A stretch of 64,000 bases of DNA. Source: Streptococcus australis (lineage in GTDB: Bacteria; Bacillota; Bacilli; Lactobacillales; Streptococcaceae). The notes beneath the pieces are model-generated. The model had not been told where the DNA came from, searched no databases, and saw only the letters and a program-made list of their open reading frames with translations. The DNA is taken from contig NZ_JADNGY010000003.1 in assembly GCF_015553625.1 (NCBI RefSeq), positions 1 to 64,000 on the forward strand. The letters run 5' to 3'. The position numbers and the translations under genes are program-made. The stretch's first letter is position 1. Each line of letters opens with the position of its first letter. This document shows, piece after piece, positions 1 through 8,847 of the stretch.

Positions 1-87
1 GCGTATTAGAGCCCACTCAACCACTGCGTCTTGCTCGACAATCCAAAGACAATTGAGAGGCTAGGACTTTTGTCCCAGCCTCTTTTT
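1..87. repeat. Intergenic repeat, copy 1 (cut by window edge)
   Basis: About 85 bases are nearly identical to the distal half of the repeat at 46024-46200. The shared part ends in the GAGGCTAGGAC/GTCCCAGCCTC hairpin. The copy runs off the left edge, so its full length is unknown. It is non-coding and lies just beyond the stop of the minus-strand gene that follows. Confidence 0.85.
57..87. terminator. Rho-independent terminator, probably bidirectional
   Basis: An 11 bp stem (GAGGCTAGGAC with GTCCCAGCCTC) has a four-base T loop and is followed by a T run on the plus strand. It overlaps the stop codon of the minus-strand gene ending at 86 and forms the tail of the intergenic repeat. Confidence 0.8.
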
Positions 88-391
88 AATCTGTAACTTC
101 GATTGAGAGATAAGGAATACCCAAGATTCTTCCGAAGAATCCTAGAAACGTCTTCCAAGCAGAACCTTTAATAATAGCAGTTTGACCAGCTTTTACGATC
201 ACTTCCTTAGAACGAGTGAAGGCACCTCTTTGATCTACGTAAACCTTGACCATATCAAGCCCTTCAGGAAGCGGAAGTGTCACGGTTTCATCTTTACTTA
301 AGTTGGCAACACATTCACCATTGATATAAACGTTTACCTTCAATAATACACCTACAAGGCCAGTTTGACGCGATACTGTAATTTCAGACAT
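86..391 (-). CDS. Hypothetical protein, 101 aa
   Basis: I do not recognise the family. The protein begins with a beta-rich stretch: residues 1-70 have alternating hydrophobic residues and a PEGA-like pattern (INGE, then KAGQTAIIKGSAW). The tail near residues 80-100 (FLGFFGRILGIPYLSIEV) is hydrophobic and could contact a membrane, but there is no clear signal peptide. The start is supported by AGGAGA seven bases upstream of the ATG. It is a single-gene unit ending in the bidirectional terminator at 57-87. Codon use looks native. Confidence 0.7.
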   Translation of the reverse strand: MSEITVSRQTGLVGVLLKVNVYINGECVANLSKDETVTLPLPEGLDMVKVYVDQRGAFTRSKEVIVKAGQTAIIKGSAWKTFLGFFGRILGIPYLSIEVTD

Positions 392-605
392 TTGATTCTC
401 CTAAGTTTTTTACTGTTTACTCAAAAAGAGTAGTTCTTTTTAATCATTTTAACATAAGCATCCACTTGAAACAAGTATATAAATATTTTACCCTTTATAT
501 TATTTGAGATTCAAATCAATGCTTGAAAAACATTTTATTTTATGCAATCCTAAATCAAAATGATTTACAATAGATTGGTGGATCGAGTATAGAAATGAGG
601 GAATT

Positions 606-2057
606 ATGAATAAAGGTTCATTTAAACAACAACGATTTTCATTACGTAAATTAAAAGTAGGATTGGCCTCTGTAGCAGTTCTTTTCTCCTTTGCCCAACT
701 TGGACAAGCATCTGCTGACGAAACGGTTGCGCCAGCAGCAAGCGAAGCAACAAAACCAAGCGAAGCAAGCAAATCACCCATTGAATCTGCAGCGGATGAA
801 ATTGCAGCAACTAAAAAGCAACCAGTTGTGAAAGAAGCAGAAGCAAAAGCTGGAGATGTCATTGATCTTTCTACAAAAGTATCACCTGTAGATGTAAAAG
901 AAAGTCAAGTAGGCAATCAAAAAGTTCATGTAGAAACAGCGACTGCAGAAGTTTCAAAAACAGAAGTGGTCGCATCTAAGGATGAGACAATTCCTGCACC
1001 AGCAACGACAACAACTGAAGATACTGTTACCGGTAAGGATGAAAAAGGAAATACCTTTACGCAGTACGAACGTGTCGATAAGACAACAATAGTTGAAATG
1101 ACCACAACACCAGCTACTGTACAGAAAACAGGAACAGCTGATATTGTCTTCGTGATTGACCGTTCATTATCAATGTCCTATTCCATCCATGTCGTTCGTA
1201 AGAATGTTAATGAATTTTCAAAAAACCTTTCTAAGGAGGGAGTTTCTGCTCGTTTTGTGTTAGCTACATTTAGTGATGAAGTATACGGCCGTGAGAGAGG
1301 CAGAACAGATGAAGGAACCATTTTAACTGACTTCGGTGGCTCTTATTTCACATCCGATCCAGCTAAACTTGAAAAAGCGTTAGCAGATGTGAAGTTAGCA
1401 ATCGGTGGGGATGCTCCAGAAACTTCAATTCCAGCCTTGAACCAGATTATTTCAACTTACGACTGGTCTAAGGCAGCCAATAGTAGAAAGTTTGTAGTGT
1501 TGTTAACAGATGCTGATATGAAAGAAGATCCATCAATACCGACAGTCGCTGAAACAATAGCTAATCTAAAAGCAGCTGGAATTGAAAGATACGTTTCAAC
1601 TCCATTGTATGGAGAAAAGTACTACAAAGATTTAGTGTCTGAAGGACGTTGGATGAATATGTCCAATGACTTGGCTGGTACATTGACCAATGAAGCAACT
1701 AAGTGGATTGCAGAAACTGTCAAAGAAGGACGTAGCTACAAGATTACAAAGGATAGCTATAAGTTCTATCAAGAGCGTCGCACAACGATTCCAGTTGTTG
1801 AGAAGGAAACACCACAACCAAAACCAACTCCTCAACCACAACCTCAACCAATCCCGCAACCAAAACCAACTGCACATGTGCCAGTTCCAATGATCACTGC
1901 AACTAAGCCAGTAGCTGCTCCAGCAGTCATCAAACAAGATCCAGCTAAACTTCCTGAAACTGGTAGCGAAGCAAGTTCTACTGGTCTCGTCGGACTTGCA
2001 TTATTGATGTCTGGTCTTGGATTAACTGTAGCAAACAAAAATTCAAAAGAACAATAA
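606..2057 (+). CDS. LPXTG-anchored VWA-domain surface protein
   Basis: This 483 aa protein should be exported and linked to the cell wall by sortase. Residues 1-38 form a YSIRK-type signal peptide (RFSLRKLKVGLASV) with likely cleavage after ASA. Residues about 40-150 are a low-complexity Ala/Glu/Lys/Thr stalk. A von Willebrand factor A domain follows at about 175-375, with the MIDAS motif DRSLS at 185-189 and the later metal-site region LLTDAD. A Pro/Gln-rich wall spacer (about 400-420) precedes LPETG at 449-453, a hydrophobic span and a short charged tail. VWA surface proteins usually bind host matrix or act as pilus-tip adhesins; no pilin or sortase gene is adjacent, so it probably works alone. 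GAGGG lies upstream of the ATG. Confidence 0.9.
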   Translation: MNKGSFKQQRFSLRKLKVGLASVAVLFSFAQLGQASADETVAPAASEATKPSEASKSPIESAADEIAATKKQPVVKEAEAKAGDVIDLSTKVSPVDVKESQVGNQKVHVETATAEVSKTEVVASKDETIPAPATTTTEDTVTGKDEKGNTFTQYERVDKTTIVEMTTTPATVQKTGTADIVFVIDRSLSMSYSIHVVRKNVNEFSKNLSKEGVSARFVLATFSDEVYGRERGRTDEGTILTDFGGSYFTSDPAKLEKALADVKLAIGGDAPETSIPALNQIISTYDWSKAANSRKFVVLLTDADMKEDPSIPTVAETIANLKAAGIERYVSTPLYGEKYYKDLVSEGRWMNMSNDLAGTLTNEATKWIAETVKEGRSYKITKDSYKFYQERRTTIPVVEKETPQPKPTPQPQPQPIPQPKPTAHVPVPMITATKPVAAPAVIKQDPAKLPETGSEASSTGLVGLALLMSGLGLTVANKNSKEQ

Positions 2058-2137
2058 GTTAAGACAATAAAACTAAACACCTGAAGAAAATGACTCTTTG
2101 TCAACTTGTAGTGGGTTGATGAAAAGTTATAACCTGT

Positions 2138-2165
2138 AGGGGACCAACTTGGTTCTCTCCTTTTT
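2138..2165 (+). terminator. Terminator after the VWA gene
   Basis: AGGGGACC pairs with GGTTCTCT through two G-U pairs, and a T run follows. It lies 80 bases past the VWA stop codon. Confidence 0.6.
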
Positions 2166-2337
2166 GATGTTAAAATTTTTTTAGGATTTCTTTTCTTTTT
2201 TTAATAGATATGATATGCTAGATGCAGAATATATATATTAATAGAATATTATCACTGTAAAGTTAAGTATCTTACTTCGAATGACACAAATATATTTTAT
2301 GTCTAATAGTAATTTTTTAATAGACAAGGAAAACACA

Positions 2338-4320
2338 ATGGTTTCAAAACAAACTTTTATTGATAGAATAAAAAAAGAATTCCCAGATGCAATTGAAAAT
2401 CAAACAAAAAGTTATATTTCTTTTCAGGTTAAAAATATGAAAGGAAAGTTACAAAACTTTATAGAGATTAACTTTCAGAATAAAGGAATAAAGATTGCCG
2501 TTCTCTCCAAAAGCCTTCGTGATTCAGATTTTTTGATATTTAATAAGAAGCCTGATTCATTTGGTTGGACACTTGATGCTGAGTATTTTATTAAGGACGA
2601 AAATTCACTAAATGAGATTTTCCCTTTTATAAATAAATCTTATGAGTTTGTAAAAGGTGGAAATAACTCAGAGTGTTATAAAGTCTTCAGAGAATTTTTG
2701 GCTAAATTTGTGAATCAAGCAAATATCTATAATTCGAAAGATATAAAAATTAAACGTTCTCAAAAATTAGATGGAGCTAAACTTATTTATCCTGCTGTTA
2801 CAATTGAGGATATTCCATACAAAGTTGAAATGCTTAACACAGGTCAGTGTGGTCCAAAAAATGGTGAAGGATATAGAAAACTACCTTACTTTGGTTATCA
2901 ATTAAATAAAATTGATAATTCATGGATAAATATAAGGTGTGGTTTTGAGAGATTTAAACTCACAGAATTTAAAATTGTAAAATGGTATAGTAATAAACCA
3001 GATGAAGATTTAGGGTATAAATACCTTGTCAAGGACTTAGAGTTGGAATCAACTGCTGAACCCAATGAAATTTTAAAAGACTTTTATGACAATTTTACTA
3101 GTTTTTATAGAGAAGCAGAAAAGGAAGATATAAACATGTTAGAAAATATCAACGAGTATAAAAATGTCTTATTAAAATCCAAAAACCTCATCCTCCGTGG
3201 TGCACCGGGTACAGGAAAAACACATCTTGCTATTGATATTGCAAACGAATTAACAGATGGCAACAAAGACCAAATCGGGTTTGTACAGTTTCACCCATCT
3301 TATGATTATACGGATTTTGTAGAGGGGTTGAGACCGGTATCAAATGGCGATGGAGCTATTGAGTTTAAGCTAGAGGACGGTATTTTTAAGAAGTTCTGTC
3401 AGAAGGCGAAAGAAGCTCAGAAGACTGGAGGTCAAGATAATTTTGAAGAAACGTGGGCTAAGCTAACGGATGCTATCAATGAAAAGCAAGGACAATATTT
3501 CTTCCCTCGTAGTTCGGTTCCAGCCAGTTTAAATAGTCAAGGGAATGTGAAGTTTGATTCTCCTGTTGCTACCAAAGAAAAAGTGTATCTTTTGTACAAG
3601 GGTGAGGAAACTAAGTTAAAGTACGAAACTTATCAAAAAATCGTTTTAGATCACATGAAAGAAAGTTATGGCTTATGTGATTATGTGTCTCCAACGATCA
3701 ACACAGATAAGAAATTCGTTTTCATCATCGATGAAATCAACCGTGGTGAGATTTCTAAGATTTTTGGGGAGCTCTTTTTCTCTATCGACCCTGGCTATCG
3801 TGGTAGAGATGGGGAAGTTTCTACCCAATATGCCAATTTACACGAAAGTGATGACAAGTTTTATATTCCTGAGAATGTCTATATTATAGGAACTATGAAT
3901 GATATTGACCGCTCGGTGGACACCTTTGATTTTGCTATGCGTCGTCGTTTCCGCTTTGTTGAAGTTACCGCTGAAAGTCAACTTTATATCCTAGATAAGA
4001 AACTAGGTAAGCATGCAGACGAAGCAAAAAATCGTCTAAGAAACTTGAACGCTGCTATCGAGAACGTTCAGGAGTTAAACAGTCATTATCATATCGGACC
4101 AAGTTATTTCCGTAATTTAAAAGAATTGGATTATGATTATGAATTACTCTGGTCTGATTATCTCAAACCACTTTTGGAAGATTACTTGCGTGGTTCTTAT
4201 GAAGAAGATGAAAAACTTGAAAGATTGAAAAAAGCATTCAATCTGACAAAAAATGAACAAAAAGATCAGGCAGTAGCTGATGACAACAAAGACGATGAAA
4301 ATAATGATGCGAATAACTGA
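2338..4320 (+). CDS. mcrB: McrB-like AAA+ GTPase subunit of a type IV restriction system
   Basis: With McrC this should form a modification-dependent (methylcytosine-type) restriction complex in the cytoplasm. The AAA+ domain carries Walker A GAPGTGKT near residue 288, Walker B FIIDEINRGE near 463-470 and the McrB-type motif GTMNDIDRSVD with an arginine-rich MRRRFRF. Residues 1-280 are an unrelated N-terminal specificity region that I cannot assign firmly; it has two beta-rich parts, the first DUF5655-like. The start at 2338 is preferred over upstream in-frame ATGs because AAGGAAA lies just upstream. The gene overlaps mcrC. The 5' half is very AT-rich, the AAA+ part less so, suggesting exchange of the specificity module. 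Confidence 0.9.
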   Translation: MVSKQTFIDRIKKEFPDAIENQTKSYISFQVKNMKGKLQNFIEINFQNKGIKIAVLSKSLRDSDFLIFNKKPDSFGWTLDAEYFIKDENSLNEIFPFINKSYEFVKGGNNSECYKVFREFLAKFVNQANIYNSKDIKIKRSQKLDGAKLIYPAVTIEDIPYKVEMLNTGQCGPKNGEGYRKLPYFGYQLNKIDNSWINIRCGFERFKLTEFKIVKWYSNKPDEDLGYKYLVKDLELESTAEPNEILKDFYDNFTSFYREAEKEDINMLENINEYKNVLLKSKNLILRGAPGTGKTHLAIDIANELTDGNKDQIGFVQFHPSYDYTDFVEGLRPVSNGDGAIEFKLEDGIFKKFCQKAKEAQKTGGQDNFEETWAKLTDAINEKQGQYFFPRSSVPASLNSQGNVKFDSPVATKEKVYLLYKGEETKLKYETYQKIVLDHMKESYGLCDYVSPTINTDKKFVFIIDEINRGEISKIFGELFFSIDPGYRGRDGEVSTQYANLHESDDKFYIPENVYIIGTMNDIDRSVDTFDFAMRRRFRFVEVTAESQLYILDKKLGKHADEAKNRLRNLNAAIENVQELNSHYHIGPSYFRNLKELDYDYELLWSDYLKPLLEDYLRGSYEEDEKLERLKKAFNLTKNEQKDQAVADDNKDDENNDANN

Positions 4321-5614
4321 TAATCAGCATGAGATATCGAAAGAAGAGTTTGTCGCAGAATACCCCAACCTAAGTCAAGCACTTCTTGATAGAACCCTAG
4401 ATAATCTTTCTCAAGAAGACAATATTTTTATATTTCCAAATGACCTGAAAAATTCTCCTGATTTGGATGAGGACCAAAAGATTTTGGAAATAGTCAATCA
4501 GAAAATTAAGACAGGAAATGTGATTGGTTTTCTGGGTTGTGGTCAGGAGAGATTAACCATTTCTTCTCGCTTTTCGAGAAAAAGTGATGACTATTTTTTG
4601 CATTATCTATTGCAGAAAGTTCTAAATATCAATCTCACTAGTTTGGATGTCGGTCTATCTCCCGAGGAAAGACTCTATCAGCTTTTAATCTATCTCTTTC
4701 CAAAGTATTTGGAAGCTGCTATGCGAAAGGGACTTTATAAGGAATACCAGAGGTTTTCCCATAATGATAGTCATATCAAGGGAGTAGTTGATGTAGGAAA
4801 TCATCTCAAGAAAAATCTTCCTTTCACAGGTAATATTGCTTATACTACAAGAGAATTTACTTATGACAATCCGATGATGCAGCTGATTCGTCATACTATC
4901 GAATACATTAAAAATCAGAAATCTCTAGGAATAGGTATTATTGATAGTAATCGCGAAAATATTATAGAAATAATTCGTGTAACCCCATCTTATAAACTAG
5001 CTGATCGTGCTAAGATTATTAGACGAAATCAAACTAAACCACTTCGTCATGCCTACTTTCGAGAATACAGAAAGTTGCAAGAGCTTTGTCTGATGATATT
5101 AAACAGAGAAAAGCACGGTTTAGGATATCAAGAGCAAAAAATTCATGGCATTCTCTTTGACGTTGCTTGGCTTTGGGAAGAATATGTTCATACCTTGTTG
5201 CCAAAAGATTTCATACATCCACGCAATAAAGAAAAGAAAGATGGTATCCCTGTATTTTCTGACGGTAGTAGAAAAGTATATCCAGATTTTTATCATAAAG
5301 AGTTAAAAATCGTTTTAGATGCTAAATATAAAAAACTGGAATTGACTGAAAAGGGAATCAATCGTGATGATCTATTTCAATTGATTTCTTATGCTTATAT
5401 TATACAAGCTGAGAAGACCGGACTGATTTTTCCTAGTATGGAGCAGTCAATAAATAGAAAAATAGGAGAAGTAGCTGGCTACGGAGTTCAATTGAAGAAG
5501 TGGTCTATTCAAATTCCTCAGAATGCTTTATCTTATAATGATTTTTGTGAAATGTTGGAAATATCCGAAGAAATTTTTAAAAGCAATCTTTCTAATGAAA
5601 TGGAGAAAAAATAA
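4280..5614 (+). CDS. mcrC: McrC-like nuclease subunit
   Basis: This is the endonuclease partner of McrB. The C-terminal PD-(D/E)XK nuclease core is visible: PD at residues 335-336 and DAK at 347-349 (LDAKYK), followed by a Gln-containing helix (DDLFQLISYAY). The N-terminal half matches the usual McrC fold region. Length (about 435-444 aa) fits the family. The start is ambiguous: in-frame ATGs lie at 4280, 4295, 4304 and 4307, all inside the end of mcrB, so translation is coupled. No strong Shine-Dalgarno sequence favours one. Confidence 0.9.
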   Translation: MTTKTMKIMMRITDNQHEISKEEFVAEYPNLSQALLDRTLDNLSQEDNIFIFPNDLKNSPDLDEDQKILEIVNQKIKTGNVIGFLGCGQERLTISSRFSRKSDDYFLHYLLQKVLNINLTSLDVGLSPEERLYQLLIYLFPKYLEAAMRKGLYKEYQRFSHNDSHIKGVVDVGNHLKKNLPFTGNIAYTTREFTYDNPMMQLIRHTIEYIKNQKSLGIGIIDSNRENIIEIIRVTPSYKLADRAKIIRRNQTKPLRHAYFREYRKLQELCLMILNREKHGLGYQEQKIHGILFDVAWLWEEYVHTLLPKDFIHPRNKEKKDGIPVFSDGSRKVYPDFYHKELKIVLDAKYKKLELTEKGINRDDLFQLISYAYIIQAEKTGLIFPSMEQSINRKIGEVAGYGVQLKKWSIQIPQNALSYNDFCEMLEISEEIFKSNLSNEMEKK

Positions 5615-6258
5615 AACTCTTTGCCAACTACAGTGAGTTAATACGACGAATGACGCTTAAATCCATATCAATCAAACTAGCACAGAGCCAGTCATAGATA
5701 GTTTTAAAACTACCATTGGCTTTTGTTCAAGCTAATAGCGAACACAAATCTGTTCACGCGACTAGCGCGACTAGAAGGATTTTAAACAATCATCAATTTC
5801 CTTTTTCCAACTTTGGTGTCAAATGAGACTTCCGCCTTTTTTTCTTAGCCCTGTGTTCGGAATATTTCTGTTCTAAGGCTGGGGAATAACCATTTTTTGC
5901 ATTGTCTTAACGCAATTTAAATGGTAGACTTATGAACTACTAGTTTACTTTCAATTTGGCAAGGATTCAATCCTACTTCTAAAGAGGTTTCTTTCTTTAA
6001 TTGCTTGTCTATGGTAAAATGATGGAGCTATTAAGATTTCCTTTCGTAACTAGTTTGTTCAATTCTTTTTAGTAGAAAAATCTTATGAGTTTACTTGTGC
6101 GCTCATATTGTAGATTCAAAAGACCAAAATCCCCACCAGAAATATTCTGATGGGGATTTTGGTCGGGAACCAATCAATTTTGATTGATTTTTGACCTTTT
6201 ATAATAAGTGAAAATGCTGTTAAATCAACTATTTCACTTCAAATCATGTTTATAAATC
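5615..6258. other. Non-coding spacer between mcrC and the guaA island
   Basis: No convincing reading frame is present on either strand. The segment begins with a short motif also found after the VWA gene (CTCTTTGYCAACT...GTGRGTT, 2094 and 5613 regions) and contains the strong hairpin at 6122-6164. It is AT-rich and probably decayed accessory DNA. Confidence 0.6.
6122..6164. terminator. Long hairpin, probable terminator
   Basis: The arms GACCAAAATCCCCA and TGGGGATTTTGGTC, extended inward by CAGA/TCTG with one mismatch, give a stem of about 19 bp. No gene lies immediately upstream, so it may be a leftover terminator or recombination site outside the island remnant. Confidence 0.5.
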
Positions 6259-6269
6259 ATTCCCACTCA
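6259..6269. other. Distal att core of the guaA-integrated island remnant
   Basis: ATTCCCACTCA here exactly repeats the last codons of guaA at 8850-8860 in the same orientation. The reverse complement TGAGTGGGAAT corresponds to the GAGTGGGA core known for guaA-specific integrases. Paired arm sites and an integrase tail lie between the two copies. Confidence 0.7.
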
Positions 6270-6359
6270 CTAAAAGTCAGATATTGACTATTTAGAATAG
6301 TTGATTTAATAGTGATTGATAGTATAATAAGTTAGTCAAAATTAGTGTGATTTGATTCG

Positions 6360-6382
6360 TTTGGTGCTAAATTGGTGTTAGC
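6360..6382. other. Arm-type integrase site, left
   Basis: Contains TTTGGTGCTAAATTGGTGTT, a tandem TGGTGYTA pair. The near-identical partner is at 8771-8793. The two sites sit about 91-100 bases (left) and 57-79 bases (right) inside the matching att cores, as expected for arm-type binding sites of a tyrosine integrase. Confidence 0.6.
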
Positions 6383-6481
6383 TTTCTACCAAGGCCATTT
6401 GAATTTTTTATTAGACCTTTTTGAATTTGTAAAATTCGTTAACATCATCAGCAAATTCTTTTGATTCAGCTAGTATAGTGT

Positions 6482-6790
6482 CCAAAATCAACTCTAAAAC
6501 GTGTCCTAAAATCTCATAGTGATTACGCAAAAATAAAATCAATAAGAATCTACGATTTAAGGCACTCTCATGCTAGCTTTATGCTCTCTATCGGAATGAA
6601 TGATTTAGAAATGCAAAATCGTCTAGGACATGCTGATATTAAGACTACACTTGGAACGTACTCTCATTTAAGACCAAATGCAATGAAAGAAGTAGCTACT
6701 AGAATGACTGGAAAAGTAGTGGTGCGTGATAATAATATCAGAAAGAGTAGATTAATGGTAATCAGCATAGAATTAAATTGCGGTAAATAG
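6482..6790 (+). pseudogene. C-terminal remnant of a tyrosine integrase
   Basis: An open frame without its own N-terminus reads through YDLRHSHASFM (box II Arg/His), LGHADIKTTL and TYSHL (Tyr nucleophile), the classic phage/ICE integrase C-terminus. An ATG at 6581 exists, but homologous sequence continues upstream in frame to about 6482, so the rest of the gene was lost by deletion. It lies inside the guaA island remnant and was probably its integrase; alone it cannot be active. Confidence 0.8.
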
Positions 6791-6961
6791 ATAAGTGAAT
6801 TCTATTTCTCTAACTAATTATATAACAGTAAATGAATTGATTTTACTGTTATTTTAATTTATACTTACAATAGGTTAAGTTTACAGTTTTTGTTTAGAAA
6901 TATATCTAATATAAAATATAAAACTATATAATATTGTATTAACTTATTGGAGGGTGCATTG

Positions 6962-8524
6962 ATGCCAAGAGAAAGAGTGACTGTTTACGATTTATTAATT
7001 TCTTGCCCTGGAGATGTTATTGAGTATCTTGAGTTAATTAAAGAAGCTGTTGATAACTTTAATAAACTTTATGGTTATTTGAATAATATACAAGTATCAG
7101 TCAAGCATTGGTCAACGGATAGTTTTCCTGAGTCGGGTGATAAACCACAGGAATTATTAAATAAGCAAATTGTTAGGGATTGTGATGCAGCTGTTGCTAT
7201 ATTTTGGACAAGATTTGGTACAGCAACAGATAGGTATGGTTCTGGGACTGAAGAAGAAATTGAGGAGATGTTATTAGCAAAAAAACAAGTTTTTATGTAT
7301 TTTCTAGATACTCCTATAAATCCTTCAGAAATAAATGAGGAGCAATTTGCTGCTGTAAAAAATTTCAAAGAAAGATATAAGGATAGAGGAATATTTTTTA
7401 CAGTTAAGGACAAAAGTGAATTTAAACGTCAGTTTACAAATCATTTAACATTATATTTTTTAAATTTAGTTAATGAAAAAGAAACTCTTCAAAATGAACC
7501 ATTAAAACCTCTTTTAACAATAAGAGATAAGAATACATCTTCTGACGAATGTTTTGTTCCTATAAAATTTAATTTACTAGAGTCAGAATTTTTAAATAAA
7601 AACTACAAGAAAATTATTGACCATATTGAAGAATTAAATGAAACTGTTATTTCTGAGGTTCCAACTAAAGTAGATAATAATACTAAAAAGTTGACTCTTT
7701 CTCTAAAAGAAGATAACGTTAATTTTCTGTCTAAAATAGCTGATGATGTGACTATTAGTGATGATTTTAAAAAACTCATAAACGATTTTGCGATCAAAGA
7801 GGAAATCAAACTACATGAGAAATTCTGGTGTTTAGGAAATTTGAAGAAACATAATATTCAAATGCCAACGCCTTTCGGAAAAAGTTCGCCTTCGTATATT
7901 GGGACCGATGAAGAAAGGTATCGATTTTCTTTATTAAAAAAATTATACTGGGAAATAATATCGTTCAATGAATACACTGAATATTTTACATTCATGGATA
8001 GCATTAAATATATAGAGTTAATGGTTTCTAATATAGGTAAGACATATGATGAAGATGTTGATATTAAACTAATTGTACCTAAAGGTTGTCTTTTAAAACA
8101 TCACGACCTATTATATCCAGGTAAAAATATAATAGAGGAGGTACAGGAAATTAAATTAGAAGAAATACTATTTAAAATTAGAGAAACTGATTCTGTTTGT
8201 GCATATGATTATCCTCAGCAAGCCTTTTTACGGTCAGAAGAACTAAATGTTTCTCCACTTCTAACATATAATAGAACATCTAGTTATGAAGACCAAAAAA
8301 ACTATTATGAAGATTCATTAAACGATATATTTATGTACAGAGATTTTGATAAACCAAAATTTGATATTTTAAGCTTTAATATTGAGTATTTGAAACATAA
8401 CACTTCAATGGCATTTCCTTCTAAACTATTATTTAAAAATGTTCCTAGAATAATTGAATATGAAATAACATCGAAGTATACACCAGATATGGTGAAAGGA
8501 AAAATAAATCTAAAATCCGATTAA
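6962..8524 (+). CDS. TIR/DUF4062-like domain protein, putative defence effector
   Basis: The N-terminal 160 residues look like the DUF4062/TIR-like sensor-effector domain found on STAND and related immune proteins: ISCPGDV near the start, a WSTDSFPESGDKPQ segment, then DCDAAVAIFWTRFGT and GSGTEEEIEEM, the last containing acidic residues at the usual catalytic or structural position. The remaining 360 residues match nothing I recognise and carry no Walker motifs, so this is a standalone protein rather than a STAND ATPase. ATG 6962 is chosen because GGAGGG lies seven bases upstream; the TTG at 6947 overlaps that site. It is the only intact cargo of the guaA island and is very AT-rich, consistent with transfer. 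Confidence 0.75.
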   Translation: MPRERVTVYDLLISCPGDVIEYLELIKEAVDNFNKLYGYLNNIQVSVKHWSTDSFPESGDKPQELLNKQIVRDCDAAVAIFWTRFGTATDRYGSGTEEEIEEMLLAKKQVFMYFLDTPINPSEINEEQFAAVKNFKERYKDRGIFFTVKDKSEFKRQFTNHLTLYFLNLVNEKETLQNEPLKPLLTIRDKNTSSDECFVPIKFNLLESEFLNKNYKKIIDHIEELNETVISEVPTKVDNNTKKLTLSLKEDNVNFLSKIADDVTISDDFKKLINDFAIKEEIKLHEKFWCLGNLKKHNIQMPTPFGKSSPSYIGTDEERYRFSLLKKLYWEIISFNEYTEYFTFMDSIKYIELMVSNIGKTYDEDVDIKLIVPKGCLLKHHDLLYPGKNIIEEVQEIKLEEILFKIRETDSVCAYDYPQQAFLRSEELNVSPLLTYNRTSSYEDQKNYYEDSLNDIFMYRDFDKPKFDILSFNIEYLKHNTSMAFPSKLLFKNVPRIIEYEITSKYTPDMVKGKINLKSD

Positions 8525-8770
8525 TTTGCTAATAAAGTAAGATTTTTTATAATAATTATATAAATAGGAACACGATTTAATGAGGGTGAAACGAATCAGA
8601 ACAAAGAGTTAAGTAGTGAGTTTGAAGTTAATAATGATTTCTATCGTATTTAAAAAATAGATGAAGATGATAGTGATTATGTCAGAATTGTTAGAGAATC
8701 AAAGAAGGGTATGTGAATAGAGAGTACCGAAACTGTTAAAAAGATTTTAAATTTAAATATTGTAAATAGT
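8525..8770 (+). other. Decayed spacer with a broken short frame
   Basis: Between the TIR-like gene and the arm site a frame reads KELSSEFEVNNDFYRI, stop, then KIDEDDSDYVRIV and a second stop. It looks like the end of a lost island gene. No start or Shine-Dalgarno is evident. Confidence 0.35.
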
Positions 8771-8793
8771 TTTGGTGCTAAATTGGTACTAAC
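8771..8793. other. Arm-type integrase site, right
   Basis: TTTGGTGCTAAATTGGTACT repeats the site at 6360-6382 with two or three changes. It is 57 bases from the guaA att core. Confidence 0.6.
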
Positions 8794-8804
8794 ATGAAAA
8801 TAAA

Positions 8805-8831
8805 AACGCTGAAATTATTGATTTCAGCGTT
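8805..8831 (-). terminator. guaA terminator
   Basis: A perfect 11 bp stem AACGCTGAAAT/ATTTCAGCGTT is followed on the minus strand by TTTTATTTT. It lies 17 bases past the guaA stop, inside the island boundary. Confidence 0.8.
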
Positions 8832-8847
8832 ATTTGAATAACTCATT

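Noticed and set aside
1632..1937. Minus-strand frame with many Trp residues opposite the VWA gene
   Set aside because: It is the mirror of the Pro/Gln-rich wall spacer; the real gene on the plus strand has a signal peptide and LPXTG end.
5700..5800. GACTAGCGCGACTAG-like short repeats after mcrC
   Set aside because: Too short and irregular to support a functional element.
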